The notes under the pieces: model-generated
Told to the model about the DNA's origin: nothing
What the model saw: the letters and a program-made list of their open reading frames with translations, nothing else
Database searches by the model: none
Position numbers and translations under genes: made by a program
In this document: piece by piece, positions 36,632 to 44,327 of the stretch
Layout: each line of letters starts with the position of its first letter
Position numbering within the stretch: position 1 is the stretch's first letter
Source: Puniceicoccaceae bacterium
GTDB taxonomy: Bacteria; Verrucomicrobiota; Verrucomicrobiia; Opitutales; Coraliomargaritaceae
Length of the DNA stretch: 64,000 nt
Assembly: GCA_018402305.1 (NCBI GenBank)
Contig: JAGYJE010000001.1
Span: 267,703 to 331,702 of the forward strand
Direction: 5' to 3'

Positions 36632-38113
36632 ATGACAGATCAAACAGCCAATTCCGACAACTCTCACGATCTTTATGCGGTTCGCCTGGAAAAGCTCAAG
36701 ACTCTGTGCAAAGAGGGTCGCAATCCTTTTGCAGCCAACTGTGCGCAAACGCACACCTCCTCGGAGGCGATCCAGTGCTACAAGGAGGGAGCCAGCGACG
36801 AGGCGCAACCCACGGTCGCGGTGGCCGGGCGCATCGTCGTCTTTCGTCTCATGGGCAAAGCCAGTTTCATTAAGATTCAGGACCGCGCTGGCCAGATCCA
36901 AGCCTATGTCACACGCGACGAGTTGCCGGAAGGGGACTACAACACGTATTTCAAAAAGCTCGACCTGGGCGATATCATCGGGATCAAAGGCCGGCTCTTT
37001 AAGACAAAGACCGGGGAGATAACTATTCGTGCAGAGCATTACACGCTCGTTTCCAAGTCACTCCGGCCGCTGCCGGAAAAGTGGGCGGGACTTACGGACG
37101 ATGATAAGATTTACCGTCAGCGCTACCTGGACCTCATCGTCAACCCGGGCTCGCGCGAACGCTTCAAGCAACGCTCGAAGATTATTCAAGAGATGCGGAT
37201 GTATCTCTGGGAGCGCGATTTTACCGAAGTCGAGACCCCCATGCTGCAGGCGGTCGCGGGCGGTGCGGCGGCGCGCCCCTTTATCACCCACTCAAATGCG
37301 CTGGATTGTGATTTCTACATGCGCATCGCCCTCGAATTGTATCTTAAGCGGATGCTGGTCGCGGGCGAAGACCGCGTCTTTGAGATTGGCCGTGTTTTTC
37401 GCAACGAGGGCCTTTCCCGGCGCCACAATCCGGAGTTCACCATGCTGGAACTCTACCAGGCCTACACGGATTTCCGCGGCATGATGGAGCTCACCCAAGG
37501 CCTCATTCAGCACGTCGCCAAAACGGTGATCGGTAGTCTCGAAATCGCCCGGCCCGACGGCACGGTAATTGAATTGGGCGGTGAGTGGCGCGAGGCCAAG
37601 TATAAGGATTTGATTCTCGATACGACAAACGACGCGGACTGGTTCAGCCATAGTCGCGAGGTGAAGCTGGGAAAAGCCCGCGCCCTCGGGATCGAGGTCG
37701 ATGCTGAGCTCGAGGACTTTGAAATCACGAACAACGTCTTCGAGAAGCTTATCGAGCCGACCCTCATCCAGCCCACCTTTGTGACCCATATCCCGCGGGA
37801 GCTTTGCCCCCTGGCAAAAATCACCCAGGACGACGCCACGACGATTGATGTTTTCGAACTGTGCATCAACGGTCAGGAAATCGCGCCGGCGTATTCGGAG
37901 CAGAATGACCCGATCATCCAGCGTCAGATGTTTACCGAGCAAGTCGGTGAAGAGCAACAAAAGATGGATACCGACTTCCTCACCGCCCTCGAGCATGGCA
38001 TGCCGCCGGCCGGTGGCATGGGTCTCGGGATTGATCGCCTCATCATTCTGCTGACCGGTGCCGAAAGCATCCGGGATACCATCCTATTTCCCAGCCTCAA
38101 GCCGCTGCGGTAG
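36632..38113 (+). CDS. lysS: Lysine--tRNA ligase (class II)
   Basis: LysRS charges tRNA-Lys, the gene for which lies at 2.4 kb in this window. The 493-aa protein has the N-terminal OB-fold anticodon-binding domain (VAVAGRIVVFRLMGKASFIK, IQDRAGQIQAYV). The class II catalytic domain follows, with motif 1 region (FTEVETPMLQAVAGGAAARP), motif 2 (FEIGRVFRNEGLSRRHNPEF) and motif 3 (GMGLGIDRLIILLTG). It ends ILFPSLKPLR as expected. I start at the ATG at 36632; the ORF-track start lies inside the divergent antitoxin gene region. Confidence 0.96.
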   Translation: MTDQTANSDNSHDLYAVRLEKLKTLCKEGRNPFAANCAQTHTSSEAIQCYKEGASDEAQPTVAVAGRIVVFRLMGKASFIKIQDRAGQIQAYVTRDELPEGDYNTYFKKLDLGDIIGIKGRLFKTKTGEITIRAEHYTLVSKSLRPLPEKWAGLTDDDKIYRQRYLDLIVNPGSRERFKQRSKIIQEMRMYLWERDFTEVETPMLQAVAGGAAARPFITHSNALDCDFYMRIALELYLKRMLVAGEDRVFEIGRVFRNEGLSRRHNPEFTMLELYQAYTDFRGMMELTQGLIQHVAKTVIGSLEIARPDGTVIELGGEWREAKYKDLILDTTNDADWFSHSREVKLGKARALGIEVDAELEDFEITNNVFEKLIEPTLIQPTFVTHIPRELCPLAKITQDDATTIDVFELCINGQEIAPAYSEQNDPIIQRQMFTEQVGEEQQKMDTDFLTALEHGMPPAGGMGLGIDRLIILLTGAESIRDTILFPSLKPLR

Positions 38114-38150
38114 GTCGGGTGAGAGGCGGTTCTCTATCTTTAGTCGCTCG

Positions 38151-38173
38151 GTCGGGGGATGAATCACCCCGAC
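38151..38173. other. Hairpin downstream of lysS
   Basis: GTCGGGG and CCCCGAC form a perfect 7-bp stem with a 9-nt loop, about 37 bp after the lysS stop. No T-tract follows, so it may be a factor-assisted terminator or an mRNA stabiliser rather than a classical terminator. Confidence 0.4.
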
Positions 38174-38259
38174 TACGGGTCATGCTCGCCTGTGAACTTC
38201 GGCGCTTGGGGCTGTAAGGTTTGGTTCGACGGGGGCGTTTTGGTCACTAGGTTTTCATT

Positions 38260-39282
38260 ATGAGCATTGGAATACAACTAGCAGAGCGCGGGCTCGTGGG
38301 GGACCGCGCGATTCGCGCCGGGATACGGAGGTTGCTGCGGGAACGCCTGAAGACGCTTGCCGCCAACCCGCGTTCGTCGGCGCAGTGGATGCAGGCGCTG
38401 GAGTCGCTTCCGCTGGCGGTGGACACAGATGCGGCGAACGAGCAGCACTACGAAATACCGGCGGCTTACTTTCAAACGATCCTGGGGCCGCATTTAAAAT
38501 ACAGCTCGGGTTACTGGCCGGAGGGCGTGGCGACGCTGGAGGCCTCGGAGGCGGCCATGTTGGCCCTGAGTTGCGAGCGGGCGGAGTTGGCTGACGGGCA
38601 GCGGATCCTCGAGTTGGGCTGCGGATGGGGCTCTCTCAGTCTTTGGATGGCGGCTCGATATCCGGGCAGTGAGATTGTGGCAATCAGTAACTCCCGCAGT
38701 CAGCGGGCCTTTATTGAAGGGCAGGCAAGCGAGCGCGGCTTGTCGAATTTGCGAGTGGTGACCTGCGACATCAACAACTTCCAGCCGGAAGGGCAGTTTG
38801 ACCGGGTGGTCTCCGTTGAAATGTTTGAACATGTGCGCAATCACAGCCAGTTGCTGGGCCGGGTGGCGAGTTGGCTGCGGCCCGGTGGGCGATTGTTCGT
38901 GCACATCTTCACGCACCAGTCGGAGACCTACCTCTTTGAGGCGAAGCGCTCGAAGGATTGGATGTCGAAATACTTTTTCACCGGGGGCATCATGCCGGCG
39001 GCGGAGCTGCTGCCGACGGCGGCGCGCGGCCATCTAGAGGAGGCGGCACGTTGGACCGTGAACGGGACGCACTACAGCCGGACACTGGAGGCCTGGCTGG
39101 CCAAGCAGGATGCCAACCAGGCGGAAGTGCTTGAGATCTTCCGGGAGTGTTATGGTGCCAAGCGGGCGAAGCTCTGGGCGCAGCGCTGGCGCATCTTTTA
39201 CATGGCTTGCTCGGAACTCTTTGCCTATAACAACGGGGAGGAGTGGCCCGTCACCCACTACCGATTCGTCAAACCGGATTAG
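38260..39282 (+). CDS. Cyclopropane-fatty-acid-synthase-family SAM methyltransferase
   Basis: This 340-aa methyltransferase has a helical N-terminus (AIRAGIRRLLRERLKTLAA) and then the CFAS-type lipid-binding lead-in (HYEIPAAYFQTILGPHLKYS, GYW). The SAM-binding Rossmann core follows: RILELGCGWGSLSLWMAARY, VTCDINNF and FDRVVSVEMFEHVRNHSQLL. A YxFTGGIMP-like segment (KYFFTGGIMPAAE) and a C-terminal HYSRTLEAWL region match the CFAS/coclaurine N-methyltransferase-like subgroup. It probably methylates an acyl chain or amine of a lipid; the substrate is not clear. It is followed after 4 bp by an FAD oxidoreductase and then DUF1365, a trio recurrent in bacteria and linked to fatty-acid modification. 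Confidence 0.88.
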   Translation: MSIGIQLAERGLVGDRAIRAGIRRLLRERLKTLAANPRSSAQWMQALESLPLAVDTDAANEQHYEIPAAYFQTILGPHLKYSSGYWPEGVATLEASEAAMLALSCERAELADGQRILELGCGWGSLSLWMAARYPGSEIVAISNSRSQRAFIEGQASERGLSNLRVVTCDINNFQPEGQFDRVVSVEMFEHVRNHSQLLGRVASWLRPGGRLFVHIFTHQSETYLFEAKRSKDWMSKYFFTGGIMPAAELLPTAARGHLEEAARWTVNGTHYSRTLEAWLAKQDANQAEVLEIFRECYGAKRAKLWAQRWRIFYMACSELFAYNNGEEWPVTHYRFVKPD

Positions 39283-39286
39283 ACTC

Positions 39287-40555
39287 ATGGCAAAGCCTTT
39301 AAAAATCGCAGTGGTTGGCTGCGGCGTGTCCGGTCTGACGGCGGCCTGGTTGCTGAGTCGTGAGCACACAGTGCATCTGTATGAGAAAAACAACTACGCA
39401 GGTGGTCACACCCGGACGCTCACCGTGCCGGACGGGCCGGATGCAGGCACGCCGGTCGACACCGGATTTATCGTGATGAACCACCGGAACTATCCCTTGT
39501 TTAGTCGGGTACTGGAGCTGCTTGAGGTCGAGTTGGCGGACAGCTCGATGACCTTCAGCTTTTACGACCAGGAGACGGGCTACGGCTACGCGGGCAACGG
39601 GATCGGGTCTTTGTTTCCGTCCTTGAGCTACTGTTTTAATCCGCGGCACTTGGGATTCATAAAGGATCTTTGGCGTTTTGCACGCATCGGCTACCGTGAT
39701 CTGCAGAGCGGATTTCTGGAGGGGAAGACCCTCGGTCAGTATTTTGCCGAGCGGCCCTTCGGAGACGCGTTTCTGCAGAACTACCTCTATCCTATGGGGG
39801 CGGCGATCTGGTCATCACCCGTGGAAACGATGCAGGGCTTTCCGGCCCAGCCCTATCTGCATTTCTTGGAAAACCACGGCTTGCTCCGTCTGACCAATCG
39901 GCCGCAGTGGCGCTACGTGAAGGGGGGCAGTCGCACTTATGTGGCGGCCCTGCTGCGGCAGTTCGAGCATCCGCCGAATCTGGGCGCGGCACCGGCTGGC
40001 ATCCGTCGGCAGGCGGGGCGGGTGGAGTTAATCACCCAGACCGGAACGGCGCTCGCTTATGACCACGTGGTGATCGGCACGCATGCCGACGAGGCTCTCA
40101 AGCTTCTGATCGACCCCAGTGAGACCGAGCAAGCGCTGCTTGGGCCATGGCGCTACCAGCCCAACGACGTTGTGCTGCACACCAGCCCCACGCACCTGCC
40201 GCCCGCTCGCAAGCTCTGGGCCTCTTGGAATTTTATGCGTGAGCCGGGCCAGTCGGCGCAGCGGCCCGTCTCAGTGAGCTACCACATGAACCGCTTGCAA
40301 AACCTGCAAACCGAGCACGACTACATCGTCACGCTAAATCCCGGAGTCGCCATCCCCGAGGCGAGCATTTTGAACCGGACCACCCTGACGCACCCGCTCT
40401 ATTCCTTCGAGTCCATGGCCACCCAACCGGGGCTTCGGGCCAATAACGGTAGGCAAAATACCTGGTTCTGCGGCAGCTACTTCGGCTATGGCTTCCATGA
40501 AGACGCGGTGCGTTCGGCCGTCGAGCTGGCGCAGGGCTTCGGCATCGAGCTATGA
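39287..40555 (+). CDS. FAD-dependent amine oxidoreductase/desaturase-like flavoprotein
   Basis: The 422-aa protein begins with a dinucleotide-binding fold (IAVVGCGVSGLTAAWLLSRE) and the flavoprotein GG motif (YEKNNYAGGHTRTL). Family segments are VDTGFIVMNHRNYPLFSRVL, PMGAAIWSSPVETMQGFPA and the C-terminal FAD-contacting CGSYFGYGFHEDAVRSA. This is the NAD(P)-binding flavoprotein normally found with CFAS-like methyltransferase and DUF1365 genes; a role in oxidising or desaturating an acyl chain is inferred from that association. The start is the ATG at 39287, just after the methyltransferase stop. Its stop overlaps the next start (ATGA). Confidence 0.9.
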   Translation: MAKPLKIAVVGCGVSGLTAAWLLSREHTVHLYEKNNYAGGHTRTLTVPDGPDAGTPVDTGFIVMNHRNYPLFSRVLELLEVELADSSMTFSFYDQETGYGYAGNGIGSLFPSLSYCFNPRHLGFIKDLWRFARIGYRDLQSGFLEGKTLGQYFAERPFGDAFLQNYLYPMGAAIWSSPVETMQGFPAQPYLHFLENHGLLRLTNRPQWRYVKGGSRTYVAALLRQFEHPPNLGAAPAGIRRQAGRVELITQTGTALAYDHVVIGTHADEALKLLIDPSETEQALLGPWRYQPNDVVLHTSPTHLPPARKLWASWNFMREPGQSAQRPVSVSYHMNRLQNLQTEHDYIVTLNPGVAIPEASILNRTTLTHPLYSFESMATQPGLRANNGRQNTWFCGSYFGYGFHEDAVRSAVELAQGFGIEL

Positions 40556-41349
40556 TCGAGCACTCGAAGTTATACCGTGGCGAAGTGGTGCACGAGCGTC
40601 TCGGGCCACGGCGGCACGCCTTTAAATACCCGATGACCTTCTTCGGCTTCGATTTGGGCGAACTACCCCGCTTGGGGCAGACGGTTCGTTTGTTCGGCTA
40701 CAATAAGGCGCGGCCCCTGCGGATTAGCGATAGCGACTTTCTGCGTGGCGCGAAGACACCCATTCTGGAGCAGCTTGATGAATTCCTGCCTGCCGAGCAA
40801 GCCGGGCAGCGCACCGTCCTGATCAGCTCACCGCGTTATTTCGGGTATGCCTTCAACCCCGTCAACTTCCACCTTAGAATGGAGGGCGGGCGGCTGCTCT
40901 GCGCCGTCGCCGAGGTAAACAACACCTTCGGCGACCGCCATGTCTATCCGTTGATTGATTTAGAGACGGTCGGGCCGAACCACTGGACCGCGCGTTGCCC
41001 CAAGGACTTCCATGTGTCACCGTTTAACAATCAGAGCGGCGAGTATCGCTTCACCTTCCGCATCGAGCCGAACTCAATCTTTCTGGGGGTGGATCTGCAC
41101 CGCGGGGGTGACTGCGTCATGAAGACCTGGATACAGGGGCGCGGGCAGCCTCTGAGTGGGCGCGCCATCTTCAAGTATGCCTGCCTGCACCCATTCGATA
41201 CCGCGCTGAACAGTTTCCCCCGTATTCTTTGGCAGGCGGCGGTGCTTTATTACAAAAAGAAGATGATCGTCTACAAACGCCCGAGTCCCGAGTCACCCCA
41301 CACCCTGATCGACCGGGATCGGCGGTCGCACCCGCGGGATTCCCTTTAA
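40552..41349 (+). CDS. DUF1365 family protein
   Basis: This 265-aa DUF1365 protein has the signatures LYRGEVVHERLGPRRHAFKY at the N-terminus, YFGYAFNPVNFHL in the middle, AVAEVNNTFGDRHVYPL, FHVSPFNNQSGEYRF and YKKKMIVYKRP near the end. No signal peptide is present. The biochemical role is not established; it is encoded with CFAS-like methyltransferases and flavoproteins in many bacteria, as here, suggesting a shared lipid-modification pathway. It begins four bases before the upstream stop, so translation is coupled. Confidence 0.92.
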   Translation: MIEHSKLYRGEVVHERLGPRRHAFKYPMTFFGFDLGELPRLGQTVRLFGYNKARPLRISDSDFLRGAKTPILEQLDEFLPAEQAGQRTVLISSPRYFGYAFNPVNFHLRMEGGRLLCAVAEVNNTFGDRHVYPLIDLETVGPNHWTARCPKDFHVSPFNNQSGEYRFTFRIEPNSIFLGVDLHRGGDCVMKTWIQGRGQPLSGRAIFKYACLHPFDTALNSFPRILWQAAVLYYKKKMIVYKRPSPESPHTLIDRDRRSHPRDSL

Positions 41350-41487
41350 TGACTAGAGAGAAAGTTTTTATTAAAGGGCAGCGATTTTCACTTGCTTTGC
41401 CCGCTCGCGCGGGTATCTCTCCATCCGTCTCCAACAAACAAAGCGTTGGAAAAACCGGGCAATTCTGCCTCAATCCAAAACAGTAAA

Positions 41488-41522
41488 AGAAACATATGTT
41501 TCTCCCTGACGGTTGATCAGGG
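41488..41522 (+). promoter_or_regulatory. Palindrome and hairpin in the rpsB leader
   Basis: A perfect 16-bp palindrome (AGAAACATATGTTTCT, 41488-41503) is followed directly by a stem-loop (CCCTGA...TCAGGG, 41504-41522). The pair lies 14 bp upstream of the rpsB start codon. It could be an operator or an RNA structure for S2 autoregulation; the sequence alone does not decide. Confidence 0.45.
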
Positions 41523-41535
41523 CTTTGAACCTACC

Positions 41536-42480
41536 ATGAATACAACACCAAAAGACCTCCTTGACGCAGGCGTTCACTTCGGCCACCAGCTTCGCCGCTG
41601 GAACCCAAAGTCGAAGCCCTACGTTTACGACAACCGCAACGGCATCTCCATCATCGACTTGGAGAAAACCCACGCACTCCTTGAAAAAGCCTACGCTAAA
41701 GTAGAAGAGACGATTGCCTCCGGTAAGGATATCCTTTTCATCGGCACGAAAAAGCAGGCTCAGGAGATCGTCCGCGAGGCCGCCGTATCCTGCCAAATGC
41801 CTTTTTGTGTGAGCCGCTGGATGGGCGGGGGCCTGACGAATTTCACCACGATCAAAAGCTCGCTCGCGAAGTATCGCAAGTTCCTGAAAATGGATCAGGA
41901 AGGCGAGCTGGAGAAACTCCCCGGTAAAGAAGAGGCGGCGATTCGCCGTCAAATGAGCCGGATGAACCGTAACTTTGAAGGCATGCTTGAGGTCTCCGAG
42001 CTGCCCGCTGCCGTATTTATCATCGATACGAAGAACGAGGAAATCGCCGTGGCCGAAGCCAACCGCCTGGGTATCCCCGTGATCGGTCTGGTGGACACCA
42101 ATTCAGATCCTACAGTCCTAGATTTCCCAATCCCTGGGAATGATGATGCGGTCAAGTCCATCCGCATCATTGTCGAAACCATCCTCGAAGCCGCTCAAAA
42201 CGGCCTTGCTCAGCGCGAGGCGAAGATGGTGCAAAAGAGTGCGGGCCCGATCATTCGAGAGCAGGTCTTTGAGCAACAGGAGGATATCGAAGTCACACTG
42301 CCAGCAGGCTATGGTGAGGACGAGGCTCCCGAAACCGCCAAGGCTCCCGAAACCGCCAAGGCTCCCGAAACTGCCAAGGCTCCCGAAACTGCCAAGGCTC
42401 CCGAAACGGCTACAAAAACCGAAGAAATTCCGGCAGAAGCGACGCCAGCCGCGGAGCTTTCTTCGGAAGCGGGCAAATAA
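41536..42480 (+). CDS. rpsB: 30S ribosomal protein S2
   Basis: S2 is a late-assembling 30S protein. Residues 1-~240 form the canonical protein: KDLLDAGVHFGHQLRRWNPK, YVYDNRNGISIIDLEKTHAL, CVSRWMGGGLTNFTTIKSSL, PAAVFIIDTKNEEIAVAEAN, and GIPVIGLVDTNSDPTVLDFPIPGNDDA-type blocks. The C-terminus carries an extension of ~75 residues not found in typical S2. It includes five APETAK hexapeptides and a Glu/Ala-rich end, total 314 aa. The start is the ATG at 41536; the ORF-track start is far upstream in the leader. rpsB-tsf is the conserved operon order. Confidence 0.97.
   Translation: MNTTPKDLLDAGVHFGHQLRRWNPKSKPYVYDNRNGISIIDLEKTHALLEKAYAKVEETIASGKDILFIGTKKQAQEIVREAAVSCQMPFCVSRWMGGGLTNFTTIKSSLAKYRKFLKMDQEGELEKLPGKEEAAIRRQMSRMNRNFEGMLEVSELPAAVFIIDTKNEEIAVAEANRLGIPVIGLVDTNSDPTVLDFPIPGNDDAVKSIRIIVETILEAAQNGLAQREAKMVQKSAGPIIREQVFEQQEDIEVTLPAGYGEDEAPETAKAPETAKAPETAKAPETAKAPETATKTEEIPAEATPAAELSSEAGK
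42325..42414 (+). repeat. Five 18-bp in-frame repeats in rpsB
   Basis: GCTCCCGAAACCGCCAAG is repeated with few changes, encoding APETAK five times in the C-terminal extension of S2. Near-identity at synonymous positions indicates recent amplification. Confidence 0.92.
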
Positions 42481-42509
42481 TTCTGATTTCAATAGGTTCC
42501 TAAAAAGAT

Positions 42510-43103
42510 ATGAGTATACAAATTAATGCAAAAATGGTCGGCGAACTGCGTGAGAGCACAGGCGCCGGACTAATGGATTGTAAGAAGGTCCTGGTCGAAA
42601 CCGAAGGTGATTTCGATGCAGCGGTTGAGCTGCTTCGCAAAAAGGGCATGGCCACAGCGGCGAAAAAAGCCGGTCGTGATGCCAGTGATGGGCTGATTGA
42701 CAGCTACATCCACCTCGGTGGTAAGGTCGGCGTTCTCCTCGAAGTCAGCTGTGAGAGCGACTTCGTTGCGAAGACGGACGATTTCAAGCAATTCGTGCGC
42801 GACATCGCGATGCACATCGCTGCAGCGACGCCTGTTTGCGTATCCCGTGAGGAGATCGATCCTGAAATCATCGCCGCTGAGCGAAAAGTTGCCGAAGGCC
42901 AAGCAGAGGGCAAGCCGGCTGGAGCCATCGAGAAAATCGTGGAGGGCAAGCTGAACAAGTTTCTCAGTGAATCCTGCCTGCTGGAACAAGCCTACGTAAA
43001 AAACCCGGATCAGACGGTTCAGGAGGTGCTCACGGCCATGATCGCAAAAATGGGCGAAAATATGCAGATCAAGCGCTTCGCCCGCTTCCAAGTCGGCGCA
43101 TAA
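42510..43103 (+). CDS. tsf: Elongation factor Ts
   Basis: EF-Ts regenerates EF-Tu-GTP. The 197-aa protein has the N-terminal UBA-like domain (MVGELRESTGAGLMDCKKVL, ETEGDFDAAVELLRKKGMA). The core contains the conserved EVSCESDFVAKTDDFKQF and CLLEQAYVKNPDQTVQ. It is a short form, about 195-200 residues rather than 283 in E. coli, with a single core subdomain as in many bacteria. It is 29 bp downstream of rpsB and followed by a strong terminator. Confidence 0.97.
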   Translation: MSIQINAKMVGELRESTGAGLMDCKKVLVETEGDFDAAVELLRKKGMATAAKKAGRDASDGLIDSYIHLGGKVGVLLEVSCESDFVAKTDDFKQFVRDIAMHIAAATPVCVSREEIDPEIIAAERKVAEGQAEGKPAGAIEKIVEGKLNKFLSESCLLEQAYVKNPDQTVQEVLTAMIAKMGENMQIKRFARFQVGA

Positions 43104-43130
43104 CAACTATTTCGTTTGTTTGGTTATTCC

Positions 43131-43163
43131 AAAAGCCCCGTGCTCACCGAGCACGGGGCTTTT
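43131..43163. terminator. Strong bidirectional terminator between tsf and trxA
   Basis: AAAAGCCCCGTGCTC and GAGCACGGGGCTTTT form a perfect 15-bp inverted repeat around an ACC loop. A- and T-rich arms on both sides allow termination of rpsB-tsf on the plus strand and of trxA on the minus strand. Confidence 0.95.
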
Positions 43164-43176
43164 CTATATGCCGACC

Positions 43177-43218
43177 GCTGAGCCTGCCCTGCTGAGCCTC
43201 CCCTGCTGAGCCTTTCTT
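43177..43218. repeat. Three 14-bp tandem repeats downstream of trxA
   Basis: GCTGAGCCTGCCCT, GCTGAGCCTCCCCT and GCTGAGCCTTTCTT lie between the shared terminator and the trxA stop codon, in non-coding DNA. Confidence 0.85.
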
Positions 43219-43225
43219 GCTGATT

Positions 43226-43540
43226 CTACAGCTTGGCTTTCAGGTCTTCCTTGGAGGTTAAGCCGACCACGGTATCGGCCACCTGACCATTCTTGAAAAT
43301 CAGAATGGTGGGGATGGCACGAATCTCAAACTTGGTCGCGACTTCGCTATTGTTATCCACGTTCACTTTGCAGATTTTAACGGAATCACCCAATTCTTCG
43401 GCGAGTTCTTCGAGGATTGGAGCAATGGCTTTGCAGGGACCGCACCAAGGTGCCCAAAAGTCGACGACGACGGGCACGGTACCGCCCGAGACAGTGGATT
43501 CAAAGTTAGAGCTATCGAGTTCTGTGATCATATCAGACAT
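43226..43540 (-). CDS. trxA: Thioredoxin
   Basis: Thioredoxin reduces protein disulfides in the cytosol. The 104-aa protein has the active site WCGPCK (Cys-33 and Cys-36) within VVVDFWAPWCGPCKAIAP. The cis-proline loop is seen in IRAIPTILIFKNG, and the C-terminal VGLTSKEDLKAKL is typical. Length and all catalytic features are standard. The gene lies 19 bp downstream of a small tail-anchored protein gene on the same strand. Confidence 0.97.
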   Translation of the reverse strand: MSDMITELDSSNFESTVSGGTVPVVVDFWAPWCGPCKAIAPILEELAEELGDSVKICKVNVDNNSEVATKFEIRAIPTILIFKNGQVADTVVGLTSKEDLKAKL

Positions 43541-43559
43541 AATTTGTCGTTCGGGTATT

Positions 43560-43979
43560 TTATTTTAGAAAGGGGAGGGTTTCTCTCAAAATCAGGACGG
43601 CGAAGGCGATCGCTGCGACAGCGGCCAGGGCGTCGATCATGATTGCGGCGACGCCGACGGGAGCTGAGCCGTTATCGATTGAAATGGACGGGTCAAGGGG
43701 CGGCTTTGTTGCGGCCGGTCGGGAGATCACAGGTTTTGCATGGGTCGATGGACTCGCCGGATCTTTTTGGGCTACGGCTTTTTGGGCTACGGCGAGACTC
43801 GGTTTGGACAGCGTTGTGTTGTCCGCGACCTCTTGATTGCCGCTGGCGGAGGAATCGTCAGCAAGCCCCTCCAAGGAGGAATCCAAGGAGGCCTCCCTGG
43901 AGGGATCGGGTGTTGGTTTCGCATCAGGCGAGCCTTCGAAAGCGGGGGTGGTTTCTTTTTTATTGTTTTGGGGTTCCAT
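43560..43979 (-). CDS. Unrecognised tail-anchored protein upstream of trxA (139 aa)
   Basis: The first ~105 residues are hydrophilic and low-complexity (Ser, Pro, Ala, Lys, with short SLDSSLEG and AVAQKAVAQK repeats). The last ~35 residues form a single hydrophobic helix (VAAIMIDALAAVAAIAFAVL) followed by RETLPFLK, giving a C-terminal membrane anchor. No known domain is visible. ATG start with a clean upstream region. The gene precedes trxA and may be co-transcribed. It is plausible as a real gene because of the orderly anchor; the function is unknown. Confidence 0.7.
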   Translation of the reverse strand: MEPQNNKKETTPAFEGSPDAKPTPDPSREASLDSSLEGLADDSSASGNQEVADNTTLSKPSLAVAQKAVAQKDPASPSTHAKPVISRPAATKPPLDPSISIDNGSAPVGVAAIMIDALAAVAAIAFAVLILRETLPFLK

Positions 43980-44022
43980 AATTAACGGTGAACTTTAGAG
44001 AAGGCTTGGGTCCTGTCAAGTG

Positions 44023-44064
44023 GTGCGTGTGTTCGGATGCGTGTGTCCGGGTGCGTGTGTTCAG
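44023..44064. repeat. Three 14-bp tandem repeats
   Basis: GTGCGTGTGTTCGG, ATGCGTGTGTCCGG and GTGCGTGTGTTCAG occupy the short space between the tail-anchored protein gene and the end of the small gene downstream of scpA. They reach into the latter's stop codon. Confidence 0.85.
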
Positions 44065-44327
44065 GCGGTGGTATGGGATTGGATAATCTCCTTGAGTTCG
44101 GTTTTTTCCACGGTTTCGAGGCGTTTTCCCCTGCGGTCGAGGGTTTCGAAGGTTTTGACCACCGTCTCGGTCATTCGCTCGTGGGTCTCCTCGGAGCCGC
44201 CGACGATGGCAAAGCGCTCCCCCTGGGTGATGCGTTTATGCCCGTCTTTGGCATCCAGGCCCAAGCCGAGGAGCTGTGCTTTGGCGGCGGGCGGCTGCTG
44301 GTTTGATTCACTAGGGGAGCGGTTCAT
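44061..44327 (-). CDS. Unrecognised 88-aa protein translationally coupled to scpA
   Basis: The ATG at 44327 overlaps the scpA stop codon (ATGA), so the gene is very probably real even though the ORF track starts it earlier. The protein is hydrophilic. A Ser/Gln-rich N-terminus is followed by AQLLGLGLDAKDGHKRITQG, ERFAIVGGSEETHERMTETV and a charged C-terminal helix (VKTFETLDRRGKRLETVEKT). I do not recognise it. ScpB, the usual partner after scpA, is a larger winged-helix protein and this is not it. A role linked to chromosome segregation is only a guess from position. Confidence 0.75.
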   Translation of the reverse strand: MNRSPSESNQQPPAAKAQLLGLGLDAKDGHKRITQGERFAIVGGSEETHERMTETVVKTFETLDRRGKRLETVEKTELKEIIQSHTTA

